Positions 38,867 through 49,723 of a stretch of 64,000 bases of DNA are shown here, piece by piece. A model generated the notes under the pieces. It saw nothing but the letters and a program-made list of their open reading frames with translations. It ran no database searches and was not told the origin of the DNA. The stretch lies in contig JBBPEB010000033.1 in NCBI GenBank assembly GCA_039096225.1, positions 867,001 to 931,000 of the forward strand, given 5' to 3'. Every line of letters starts with the position of its first letter. Positions within the stretch are counted from its first letter, which is position 1. The position numbers were made by a program, and so were the translations under genes. The stretch comes from Blastocystis sp. Blastoise. Lineage: Eukaryota > Sar > Bigyra > Opalinata > Blastocystidae.

Positions 38867-39080
38867 TAGAGCGATTCAAAAGTTGCGAAAAAGTTGCGAC
38901 AAGTTGCGACAAAGTTGTGACAAGTTGCGACAAGTTGCGACACTTTTTATATGTTATTTGTAAGCCGTATATTTATTATATAATAAATTTATATATATAA
39001 TTATAGAGAGATTTACATGATGATTACATAAATAATTTTTAAATGAATTAAAAATGAGTTTAATACTCTTATAGATCAAT
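38867..39080. repeat. TAGAGCGRTTC + GTTGCGACAA array element (one copy)
   Basis: Begins TTAGAGCGATTCAAAAGTTG, then several GTTGCGACAA/GTTGTGACAA units, then a shared AT-rich body (ACTTTTTATATGTTATTTGTA ... ATGATGATTACATAA). The same order is seen in the tandem copies at 42167-42880. Looks like the subterminal region of a non-autonomous hAT-type element. Confidence 0.75.
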
Positions 39081-39538
39081 TGAGATAATTATAATCAAAT
39101 GGAAGAAAAATAATATAACGAGAATGATTAGTGTAAATCATCTGAAAATATAATCAATCTCAAATAGTGTCATCAAACTCAAATGATTAAGTCAACTCAA
39201 TTGATTCATATCAAACTCAAACAATAGATGTTTTTTGGATAAAACGAGTTTGATAAAGAAAAAAGTGTAACATTTGATTTTATTTGATTTGATTTCAATC
39301 AAATTGATTGATTAATATAAAAACGATTGTAACATATAAAATGAGTAAACAAAGAATTTTGTAAATGTGATTGATCTCATTCAAAGTCAAATACATTTTA
39401 TAATTTGTTTATCATTTTCAACAATAAAACAAATATATATTTATATAAATATTATAAAGAAAAACAATAAAATAAATAAAATATATAAAACGTATTAAAA
39501 CAAGTGAAATGATGAAAACCAATTTATTAAATAAAATA
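39081..39538. other. Flank of PIF/Harbinger element with TCAAA/GATTGA words
   Basis: No gene. Words of the type TCAAACTCAAA and TTGATTGATT are frequent here and again at 41830-42000 on the other side of the transposase gene, so both may be subterminal repeats of the element. Exact termini were not found. Confidence 0.4.
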
Positions 39539-41265
39539 CTAATTTACAGGACCAGAAAGAATTGAATCTTGACTATCATTCCAAAAAGTAGATGGAATAA
39601 CAGGAGAAGAAGATCTACTTCTAGGAATATTTGAAGATAATCCCATATTTCTTAAATAACGGTGTTGAGCTTCTAAATGATTTTGAGATTGTCTTCGATT
39701 TGCTTGTTTCATTTCATTAAGAAATGCTTTATAAATCACTGATTCATTTTCTCTTAATGGACTACTTTCAATTGTTGAATTTGTAAGATAAACTAATCCT
39801 TTTATATAATCGTAATAAGTATCCTGTTTCATTTCAAATCTTTGAGATGAAATCAAAAATTTCTTTGTTAATCTTCCAAAATAATTTTCTACTAATAATC
39901 GATGTTTATTAAATGTTTTATTAATAGATGATGAAGAATTAGATGAATTTGAAGAAATATTTTGTGAATTATTATTATTATTTTCTGAAACAGAAGATGA
40001 AGAATTATTATTAGAATTATTATTATTTCGATTAATTTGAGAATCATTTATAGATATTTGATTAGAAGAAATATTTTGAGAATTATTATTATTAGTTCGA
40101 GAAGAAGAAGAAGAAATAGAAGAATGATTTGATCCAGGAGAAGTTAATAATTCTTCACCACCTCCAACATATCCTTCATCAGCTAATATATATAATTCTT
40201 CATTATTATTATTATTATTATCTTCTCCATATTTATCATGAATCATATTTCTTAAACCATTTATTATCACATTTCTATATGTTCGATACATTATTACATC
40301 ATGAGAAGAAGCAGGATGTCCAGGACTAACATAAACACAATATCCATTGTGATTGATAATAAATTGAGAATTCAATGCAGTTTTCTTATGTTTATAAGAA
40401 TAATATTTTTTAACATCAATTCCATTATTAGAAATATTTCCAAATAATTGATGTCTTCCATCAATCACAAATGTAGAATTCAATACTTTAGGAAGAGAAG
40501 AAAGTATTCTTGAATCAATTCGATCTAATTTCATATTAAGTTTAGGAACATCAAAATTTGATGAAAATTCATTGAAACACATTCCAATTGAATGAATTCC
40601 TCTTCTAAGAGCTGTATGAATTTTTGATAATTTGATATGAAATTGAGTAGCTAATTTATTTCCAGAAATTGCTAATCTATACCACATAAGAGTAAAAAAT
40701 ATTGCTTGATTCGCAGGAAGCATTGTTGATGAACACATTCCATAATGTTGAAGAGCTATGAAAAAATATTTAATACATATTTAATAAAATTAATATAAAC
40801 ATAATATTTTTTCTTAGATAAATCATTAGTAATATTGTATAATAATTATTTAAATAAAAACAAAAATTATTAGATAATGATTGATACTATATAAAATTTA
40901 TAATTTTATAAAATAATAATATATATATTATATATACCTTGTTGAAGAATAATCATAATTTTATCTTCATTAAATCCTGTTAGATTGAATAGATTGACAG
41001 ATGTATTGAGTTTTGATAATAGTGTAAATGGAATCAAAGTAATTTCTTCTTCTTCATCATGATCTGGATCATTTTCATAATCAGCTACAAAAATATCTTG
41101 AATTTCTTCTAGAGTATCTTCAACATTAGTAGAGTTGAGATCTGTGATAGATCTTCTATGAAGTTCTGAAAATGTAGGTATTGAAGTAGGTATTGATTGA
41201 ACTAAACCATTTATTCCTTGTTCATTTATTTCATTACTACTTTGTACAGGTCTTCCTCTTGGCAT
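39539..41265 (-). CDS. PIF/Harbinger-type transposase (DDE_Tnp_4-like)
   Basis: Two exons, 41265-40938 and 40755-39539, phase 1, 514 residues, stop TAG; apparently intact. Start MPRGRPVQSS; the N-terminal 110 residues are acidic. The catalytic region carries the expected triad order: first Asp in FVIDGRHQLF, second Asp in YILADEGYVGGG, and Glu in LVENYFGRLTKKF. YVSPGHPASSHDVIMYR matches the family's block before the second Asp. About 80 residues of Asn/Ser low complexity sit between the second Asp and the Glu, and an Asn run precedes the second Asp. This family normally works with a separate Myb/SANT-like partner; none is seen beside it. Confidence 0.85.
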
Positions 41266-42000
41266 TTGTCTAAATAATTAAAAATAGCATTAATTAAATA
41301 AATATATAATTTATCAAAAATAATTTTAAAAATAAAAACAAATTTTCAATAGTAAACTAATTGAGACCTCATAATAGTATAAAGATGATGAATAAATATT
41401 AATATATAATATGAATATGAAACAAACTTTAAAAAATCGTAATGAGAAGTAAAAACTTCATTTATGAGTCTATATATATGTACATACAATGAAATCAAAA
41501 AGATAGTAAATATTAACTATATCAAAGAATATCTATTAAGCTATATAATATAAAAATATATATAATAACGAAATTTCAAATTTATTGATCTTTATCAAAT
41601 TGCAATAATCATGAATATTTACAAAAATTGTTATAAATTTCGGTTATTTTCATCAATTTGATAATATCTCATAAAAACGTGTTGATTTTTGTCAACTCAT
41701 CTGACGCCAAATGAAAGAGAAGAAATAAGTATCAAGTATAACAATTTGATTGGTTTATCAGTCCTACCTTTGATTCCCTATTTTCTCTTTTTTATATAAT
41801 CAACTCCATTTGCTCTTATTGATTGGCTTATTAGGTTTATACAATCAAATAGTTTAATCAATCTTTAATGACTTTATTTTTTTACAATTATTTTTATTGT
41901 TTGGGTTTGATTTATTCAACTGTGTTTGATTATAATCAAATCGGATAATCATTACTTTTTTTAATTTGATTTAATTTATACAAATTGATCTATTAATAAG
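41266..42000. other. Spacer upstream of PIF/Harbinger transposase
   Basis: AT-rich, no gene. Presumed promoter of the transposase and, at 41830-42000, TCAAA/GATTGA words matching those in the 39081-39538 flank. Confidence 0.4.
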
Positions 42001-42880
42001 CGTTTTAAACACTAAAAATTGAATTTTTAAAGTCAAATTTATTCTATAAATATCGTTATTTTAATCATTTTAACAATCTTTTAACGATTTTAAAAATATT
42101 ATATTATTTTTATATTATAAGAATAATGCTATTAAATATAAAAAGTGAAAAATTGAATGTCATAGATAGAGCGGTTCAAAAGTTGCGACAAAAGTTGCGA
42201 CAAAGTTGTGACAGTTATGACACTTTTTATATGTTATTTATAAGCCATATATTTATTATATTATATATTTATATATATAATAATAAAGATATTTTCATGA
42301 AGATTACATAAACAATTTTTAAATAAATTAAAAATAAGTTTAATAACCTTAATAACCATTCTAAACACCAAAATATTTTATTTTTGAAATTCATAAGAAA
42401 AATTCATAGATAAATATCGTTATTTTAAACATTTTTTAATTCTTTTAACGATTTTTAAAATATTATATTACTTTTATATAGAGCGGTTCAAAAGTTGCGA
42501 CAAAAGTTGCGACAAGTTGCGACAAAAGTTGCGAAAAAGTTGCGACAAGTTGTGACAGTTGCGACACTTTTTATAGGCTATTTATAAGCCATATATTTAT
42601 TATATAATAAATTTATATATATAATTATAAAGAGATTTTTATGATGATTACATAAATAATTTTTAAATAAATTTAGAATTAGTTTAATACCCAAAATAAG
42701 CATTTTAAACACTAAATTTTGAAATTTTTGAAATTCATAAGAAAAATTCATTAGATGAATATACTTATTTTTATCATTTTTGTATTCTTTTAACGATTTT
42801 TAAAATATTATATTATTTTTATATTATCAAAATAATGTTATTAAATATAAAAAGTGAAAAATTGAATGTAATAAAAGCTT
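42001..42880. repeat. Tandem repeat of about 312 bases carrying GTTGCGACAA arrays
   Basis: The start word TAGAGCGGTTC occurs at 42167 and again at 42479, a period of 312 bases. Each is followed by GTTGCGACAA-type units and the body ACACTTTTTAT...ATAAGCCATATATTTA. The unit's 3' part (TCTTTTAACGATTTT) occurs three times, at about 42070, 42432 and 42787, so one partial and two fuller copies are present. Related to the copy at 38867. Confidence 0.85.
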
Positions 42881-43164
42881 CATTGAAGATAAAATGAACT
42901 CATTAAGCATATAATATTTAAAAAATTGATTCATTTCTATCGTATGAGTCTTTAATAAGATATTGAATACATATATATTCAAATTATTGAATTTCTTCAA
43001 CATTCTGTTTTCAACAGTCTTCAATTAACATGATATAATGAATCATTATGATTTAAATATGTATGTATATGATAAATAAGAGCTAAATATAATGATATCA
43101 TTTTTAATTAGATGATAAAATGAGTTGATAAAAAATAAATCATTTCAAAATGATCTAAAATTAG

Positions 43165-43370
43165 AGCGGCTCAAAAGTTGCGGCAAATCGAGTTGCGACA
43201 AATTTCACAACTTGTCGCAACTTGTCGCAATTTGTGGCAACTTTTTTAACCACGAATAATGGCGAGAGTACCGCGATTATTTTATTAATTTGGCAATTAA
43301 AAAAGACTTGTTTAAAAAAAGAATTCAGTGTCGCAATTTGTCACAACTTTGTCACAACTTTTCATTTAAA
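43165..43370. repeat. Inverted GTTGCGACAA / TTGTCGCAAC arrays
   Basis: Starts TTAGAGCGGCTC with forward GTTGCGGCAA and GTTGCGACAA units. It turns at about 43205 into the reverse complement (CAACTTGTCGCAACTTGTCGC). After a 70-base gap comes a second reverse block at 43329-43365. Foldback structure typical of transposon ends. Confidence 0.75.
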
Positions 43371-43768
43371 CATATATAGACCTATTTTACATTTATATAA
43401 AATATGATAATTTATGAAATTCATGGTGGTGAATATAATAAACATCAAGAATTATTTAAATACTTAATTCAAACAAAGAAAAACATTAAAAATACTTTTC
43501 AAAAAATCATGAATATTTTTTTTACAGTCAAAAAAATGAAATATTCACGGGACATTATTAATTTTCAGTCATTTTAAAATGTATAAATAATTGAAAGAAA
43601 TCATCTCATTTTCATTAATTTATATTTCTATATAAATCGTTCTTTCAATATAGATTCATTCATCTATTCATAAAGTCTTCTTTAATACTCATTTCTATCA
43701 ATAAAATATCATTCTAAGAATCAAAAGAAGTATATATATGTATTCATCATTCTTAATTATCTTTAGAT

Positions 43769-45953
43769 ATGGTTAAAAAAACAATGAAACAATCTAATAA
43801 TCATAAAGTGAAAAGAAAAGAAAAGAAGAAGTCTTCATCTACTAAGAAAAGTGAGAATGTTAGAACGAGAATCTACAAAATGAATCCAATAAGTCGTTTA
43901 ACAAAAATAAAATTATCATCCAGTATGAATGAAGAAGAAAAGAAATGTTTCATATCAAAGAATAATAATCTTCGTTGTATCTATTGTAATTGTATTGTAG
44001 ATCATAAAAGATTATCTTCTATTAATAAACATCTCAATACTGATATGCATATCTCTAATATGAATTCATTCATGAAAGAAAAGTCTGCTACTGTATCTTC
44101 TGTAAAGAAAACTAATATTAAAAATAGAATTATTGAATCTAATGTGAATTATATAAGATTTGAAAAATTAATAGAATTATTCTTGGAAGAATGTATTCCT
44201 ATTAATAAATTCAAGAAACCTCAATTTAGAATGAAATTGAAAAATATATTTGAAATGAATAATAATAATATACCTTGTTATAATACTATTCAAAAACGAA
44301 TTATTCCTAAATTATATGATGAACGTCTTCAATATGTAAAAATGAATTTAGATAAATGTCCTCTAGCTGTTCTATGTGATTCTTCTACTTCAGATGCTGG
44401 TTCTAATTATTTATCAATAATCGTAAGAAGATTGAATTCTTTCAATTTGAATGAACCTTTCTACTTAATAAACTTGAAAAGAATGGAAAATCAAAAATCG
44501 AATAATTATCTTTCTATCATTCAAGATACATTAGAAGAATGGAATATTAGAAGAAAACAGTTTAATCGTTTCATACAGATAACTGTAATACTATGCGAAA
44601 TGCTGGTAATAATTATGAATCGATTTTTAGTGATGGAATTTATTGTGGATGTTTTATGCATATGATTAATTTAGTAGCTGAGAAACTAAAAGATGGTTTT
44701 ATTAATACTAAATCATTTATTAATCTCATTAATTCATCATTTCGTTTCTTTAGAAAGAAAAATGATTTATGGTTATCCTTTCTTAATATAAATAATCTTC
44801 CTTCGTCTTCTTTCTTTTCTTATTTAAAGAAACACGATGGATATCTTGGTATAAATCATTAAGATATATTTTGAAACATTTTAAATATTTGAAATCATTC
44901 TATGAATATTTAGAAACATTGGATATGTTAAGTGATAAAGATAAAGAAATATTGAATATTCTTCAAGATAATCAATTATCTTCTTCTTTACAAATCGAAA
45001 TGTCGATTCTTTTGAAGAGTGGAATAATGTTTGAAGAAATATTAAAATTATTATCCAATGATAATTTTCAATGTTGTAATGTTTCTAGTTTGATAGATGA
45101 AATTGAAGAAGAATTGAAGAATTCAAAAGATAATATAATTATGATAGTGAATGAAATATGTGAAGAAAATAATTTATCAAATGTTCAATCTTCATTTATT
45201 CAAGAATATAAGAAAAGTATATTTATTATTTATTATTCATTTATTATTATTATATTATATAGGTTTTACGAATACATTATTAAAATTGAAAGAAATCAAA
45301 TTCATGAATAAGAAACAAATGATATTTTATAATGAAGTAAAATATTTCAATCCTTTCTTGATGTCTTCTTCATTTCCTTCTTTCACTTTATCTGATTTTT
45401 AAATATTGAAAAGAAAGATTATTTATTATGTGTTTCAAAAATGAAAGATTTTATTGATAATGAGAAGAAATAAAATGAATGTTTTCCTCAAAATATGATA
45501 AGTAAAGAACAAATGATAAAATTCTATTTTCCTATTCTTAAACAAATTCCTTCTATTTCTAAAGTAATTCCTTTCATTCTTCAATTACCTTCTACTACTG
45601 TTAGTGTAGAATGATATTTCTCTTTTATGAATATTTTATTTACAAAGAATAAATTTTGTTATTCTGATGATAATTTGTTAAGAGATTTATTTTTTTATAT
45701 GAATCCACAAACAGATACTATTTCAATTCAAAATGATTCAATGATTATTGAAGATGAAATAGATACTACAATTAATGATTCTTCAATAACAATTATAGAT
45801 GATAATGAATCAATAACAAATGAACCTGAAAATGAAGAAAAAAATACAAATTTCAATTCAAATAGTGTTTTTTTTGATTCTCTTGATGATATTTTATCAT
45901 TACTTTTGATACTTTTTCTTTTTTCAGTGACATTAAAAATTCATCATATGTGA
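43769..45953 (+). pseudogene. hAT-family transposase, broken copy
   Basis: Recognisable hAT order: BED-type zinc finger (CIYCNC...HLNTDMH) at residues about 71-97, then VLCDSSTSDAGSNYL, TDNCNTMRNAGNNYES, GCFMHMINLVAEKLKD, a KETRWISWY block and the C-terminal dimerisation block PSTTVSVE...YFSFMN. One GT-AG intron lies near 45213-45262. Breaks: a frame shift between about 44560 and 44590, another near 44830, an extra base after FTLSDF near 45400, a TAA at 45471 and a TGA at 45612 where the family has Arg. Several of these are shared with the inverted copy at 37849-38866. Not functional as it stands. Confidence 0.85.
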
Positions 45954-46355
45954 TTTATTTGTTAATATGATTGATTAATATATTTTTTAATATGATGATT
46001 TTAAAAAAATTATTTGGAACAATTGTGAAAACTTTATCGGATGTTATCATTGCTTTTACGCAATTCTCGTTATTAAATTTTTTATGATTAATGCAAATGC
46101 ACTTTTGTGTTAACGAACCAAAAATACAAACTGTTACCAATATATTCATCACCTATCTGTGATATTTAATTACGATAAAGTAAACAAATTTCTTACTTGA
46201 AAATTTTTGATTATAATAAAAAGAACAATAACAATGAAAGAAATTTGTTAATTATAACAATATCATAATGTAAAGGAATGTAAACGTATTTGAAGAAACA
46301 AAATAATATATTCTAGTTATAACATATGATGAAACTAAATTGAAAATAAAAATAT
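45954..46355. other. Spacer between hAT remnant and tRNA
   Basis: About 400 bases of AT-rich sequence; no feature supported. A T-run just downstream of the tRNA (minus strand, near 46350) can serve as the Pol III terminator. Confidence 0.5.
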
Positions 46356-46427
46356 TCCCATGCCGGGACTCGAACCCGGGTCGGCGAGGTGAAAACCCGC
46401 TATCCTAACCGGCTAGACTACATGGGA
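46356..46427 (-). tRNA. tRNA-Glu (anticodon TTC)
   Basis: 72 bases folding as a cloverleaf: acceptor TCCCATG pairs with CATGGGA. The A-box region TAGTCTAGCCGG and B-box GGGTTCGAGTCCC are both canonical. The anticodon loop TTTTCAC gives anticodon TTC. No intron. On the minus strand it is followed by TTTTT. Confidence 0.97.
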
Positions 46428-46695
46428 TCGATATTTTCTTATTCACAATTAGATACACAAAACACTAATAACTGTTTTTTCAAATGATTAATTTATTTGA
46501 AGGCATATAACATTCTTTTTTTTAATTTTATTCTTTTTACAAATAGTATAATGAGAATGAAGAAATGATAATTATTAAGCATGATAAATAGTAGGTATTC
46601 AAATATAAAAGAAAACAACAAACAAAACAAAATATAATTTTAGTATACTATAGATTATATATACAGTGAGCCATATTTACCTTTTAGTAGTTAAA
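46428..46695. other. Spacer tRNA to rhamnosidase 3' end
   Basis: 268 bases, AT-rich, nothing recognised. Confidence 0.4.
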
Positions 46696-49068
46696 TTACA
46701 TGGCAATAATAGAATAATAGCCACCATATACATTGACGATGATATCGTCGTTGTTATTAATGAGAGTAGTGTTGGTTTTATGTTCAAATGACGATAAGGA
46801 TTGTTTGGATAACGAGTTGAGATTCAAGGATACATTATTGATCATAAGACGAGTATATTGAGTATGTTTCTTAGATATATAGATACTACCAACCGAGTTT
46901 TGAAGTGAATTAATGGTAATGGCATAAGAAGAGTGATCAATAGGGTTATGTATAGTAATATTCATATTTCCTTTGATAGTAGGGACAATAGCATGTAGAT
47001 CTTTCAGATGACCAAAGAGAGGTTTGATTTCATATCCTTGATAAGCTACTTTAGTAGGACGTACACCTACAGTATACATAGTAAGAAGAGATAAAGGACC
47101 ACCTGACCAAGCATGATTCTTAGTTCCACCATTAATATCCCATAATTCCCAAAGTGTACTATAGTCATAGTCGACCATTTCTTGATATCTTTCTTTCATA
47201 CGAGAAAGAGCAGTTTCTGCATCTTCCATAAGATATAATGCTTCTAAAACATATTTCTCCATATAAGGACTAGAATGTTTATGTTCTTGAAGGACTTTAA
47301 TAATAGCTGGATAATGTTCTGAATTGACAAGTCCAGCAACAACAGCGAGTGCATTTCCACGATCATCAATATCTCCAGTATAGTCAGGAGAGACATATAC
47401 TTGTTTATCTTGATTCCAGAAGTAGGTATCGAATTGTTTACGTATAGCATCACTTCGTTCTTGGAAGAGAGTAACATCATTCTTCTTACCAATAACAACA
47501 GCGATCTTCTCCATAATAGTGAGAGTATAATAATACCATATAGTTTGAGAAAGATATCCATCAATATTATCTCCCCAATCAATCCAATCCCAAGAACCTG
47601 GTCTATAATTAGGTAAACCGGATTCTTTCATAGAGAAAGAAGTAAGTACATAATTCTTTGAGTGTTCATAGGTATGAGAGAGAACTGCTTTATCTCCACT
47701 ATAGAAATAGTATGTATAAGTACCAATAATTCCAGAGAGAGATTGAACAGGGAGTTCAAACCAGCTACTAGAAGGAGCTATAGTAGGAATGACACCATTA
47801 GTATCTATCCATTCTTCAACAGTAATAATACCTTTACGTACAGCATCATAAATACTATTATCAAATGTATAATAGGACATAATAGCTTCATTGACTTGAT
47901 CTCCAGTCCAATAAGTACGTTCACGATCAGGACAATCCATATAATTATCACGAATTGTAACATAAAGAGTATTACGACATTTCATCCAGAGTTTATTGAA
48001 GAAGGAATCATCACATTCGAAGGTTCCTACAAATTCACTATTGTAACCACTTTCTCTCCAACCAAGAGAAATCACTTTTACATCAACAGGAATAATGTAA
48101 TTGATATATTCACCATTTAACCATCCTAAGGATTCATATTCTTGTTCACCATCTTTAGTAATATATTTAGCAGAATGACCCATTTCATTACCGATTCTTT
48201 TGTTATCAGGATCAATAAAGATGATTAGATTAGCTGAAGAAACTATATGAAGATAAGGAGTATATTGTACATTAACAGGTAGATGAATAGAATAATGAAT
48301 ATAATCAGTATTGACTTGATAACCATAATTTTGAATAATTGTGTCTTTAGGAATGGTTTCATGAATAGTAATATCATCACCAGTTTTTAATATTAAATCA
48401 CTTATCTTCCATTGAGGCATAGGACGTTTCCAAAGAGTATTAAAAGGTTTACAAGGATATTGACAAAGAATCTTAGCTTGATTCCAATTAGAATCATCAA
48501 AATTGATTTTATTCCAATCAGGAACATCAGCAGTAGCATTAAAAACAACATTCCCTTCAGAAAGTCTCCAGTTAATTTGTTCAATATCATTTTGATAAGC
48601 AACAAAAGGTAATGCTTTCCATGAATCATCACTTATAAGAATATTATCATTTAATGCAAATAAGAATCCAGCACTTCCACTTCCAACATGTGAAAAACCA
48701 TCTTTTCCAAAATACCAAACAAGAACAGAAATAGTATTTTTATTTATTTGAATAAAGGGAGTAACATCAATAGAATCAAAAAATGTATCTTCATGATTTG
48801 GACCTCTTTTTAGTTGACCTTCAAATACAACAAGTTTATCATTGATCCATAACCAATACTTTGAATCAACAGCAATGCTGATAGTATAGTTGGATTCAAG
48901 TTTATCGATATTGATTACATTTCTGAAAGCTACCCATTGATTGGCAGAAGTAGTATCATTAGCCCAAATCCAATTAGTTTTTGATGTTTCAGGGAATCGA
49001 GTATATACATCATCTAGACTTGATGCATATATGGACACAAGGAAAAAGCAAAGTAAAAGAACACGCAT
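46696..49068 (-). CDS. Secreted GH78 alpha-L-rhamnosidase, single exon
   Basis: Hydrolyses terminal alpha-L-rhamnose from plant or bacterial polysaccharides and glycosides. 790 residues in one uninterrupted frame, stop TAA. Signal peptide MRVLLLCFFLVSIYASS. The N-terminal beta-sandwich holds blocks typical of bacterial GH78 (LKRGPNHEDTFFDSIDV, VWYFGKDGFSHVGSG). The catalytic (alpha/alpha)6 domain has the signature DCPDRERTYWTGDQVNEA, then GSWDWIDWGDNID, STLWELWDINGGTKNHAWSG and a C-terminal beta domain (LKDLHAIVPTIKGNM). It is the only long protein gene here wholly without introns. Together with the bacterial-looking blocks this suggests acquisition by lateral transfer, though codon use appears as AT-rich as its neighbours. 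Confidence 0.93.
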   Translation of the reverse strand: MRVLLLCFFLVSIYASSLDDVYTRFPETSKTNWIWANDTTSANQWVAFRNVINIDKLESNYTISIAVDSKYWLWINDKLVVFEGQLKRGPNHEDTFFDSIDVTPFIQINKNTISVLVWYFGKDGFSHVGSGSAGFLFALNDNILISDDSWKALPFVAYQNDIEQINWRLSEGNVVFNATADVPDWNKINFDDSNWNQAKILCQYPCKPFNTLWKRPMPQWKISDLILKTGDDITIHETIPKDTIIQNYGYQVNTDYIHYSIHLPVNVQYTPYLHIVSSANLIIFIDPDNKRIGNEMGHSAKYITKDGEQEYESLGWLNGEYINYIIPVDVKVISLGWRESGYNSEFVGTFECDDSFFNKLWMKCRNTLYVTIRDNYMDCPDRERTYWTGDQVNEAIMSYYTFDNSIYDAVRKGIITVEEWIDTNGVIPTIAPSSSWFELPVQSLSGIIGTYTYYFYSGDKAVLSHTYEHSKNYVLTSFSMKESGLPNYRPGSWDWIDWGDNIDGYLSQTIWYYYTLTIMEKIAVVIGKKNDVTLFQERSDAIRKQFDTYFWNQDKQVYVSPDYTGDIDDRGNALAVVAGLVNSEHYPAIIKVLQEHKHSSPYMEKYVLEALYLMEDAETALSRMKERYQEMVDYDYSTLWELWDINGGTKNHAWSGGPLSLLTMYTVGVRPTKVAYQGYEIKPLFGHLKDLHAIVPTIKGNMNITIHNPIDHSSYAITINSLQNSVGSIYISKKHTQYTRLMINNVSLNLNSLSKQSLSSFEHKTNTTLINNNDDIIVNVYGGYYSIIAM

Positions 49069-49723
49069 TTACTATGTTTAACAATAAAAAAAATATATGA
49101 ATTTGATTGACATGTAATACAGTTTTAATTATCAAAATGTAGAGTGATTGAAAATTTATTTGAAAATAATAAAATTTAAAACAGAAAATCCTAATCACTA
49201 GACAGAAAAACGCAATCAAAGTATTAAATTATTGGTTATTCATGTTGTTGTTGAGATTTATTGAATAACGTATGTATGTCAGTTGATATACAATGGTTAT
49301 TTCCTTTAGTAAGTTAGAATGATGTCTATTAATATGGATGATTAAAGATAGGATCAATAAGAATAGTATGAATTTGAAAAGTTTCTGACACGAGAAAGTG
49401 ATGATGGAAATAATAATTCCAGAGTGATGTTGTTTTACAGTAGTCTTATCATTTTTAGAAATTCTAACTAAATATCATATTTATAAAATCATTGCAATAA
49501 AAGCATATTATGACTTGGAATCGTTGAATAACAAGTGAAAAAAAAGAATTGTATCATGTTGGATCATCCAATGGTTAGTCATCGTCATTTTTTGTTCAAC
49601 GAATCATTTGTGCCGAACCCTTGAAGACACATCTCTTTTGATTCCAAAGGGTTCTACTCTTTCTATGTTTGTTGAGAAACGAAAGAAAAGATATTTCTCT
49701 TTATTTTATATTCATATTATCTT
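49069..49723. promoter_or_regulatory. Divergent promoter region, rhamnosidase (-) / sulfurtransferase (+)
   Basis: 655 bases between two divergent start codons; AT-rich, no element singled out. Confidence 0.4.

Noticed and set aside
42126-43407. Several 60-70 codon frames in the transposon island
   Set aside because: They fall in repeat bodies and arrays, lack family features and differ between repeat copies.
45612-45614. TGA at a conserved Arg of the hAT transposase as possible stop-codon reassignment
   Set aside because: No in-frame TGA was found in the exons of the intact genes, and the same hAT copies carry a TAA and frame breaks, so decay is the simpler reading. TGA is unused as a stop in the 16 intact models, but AT bias explains that.
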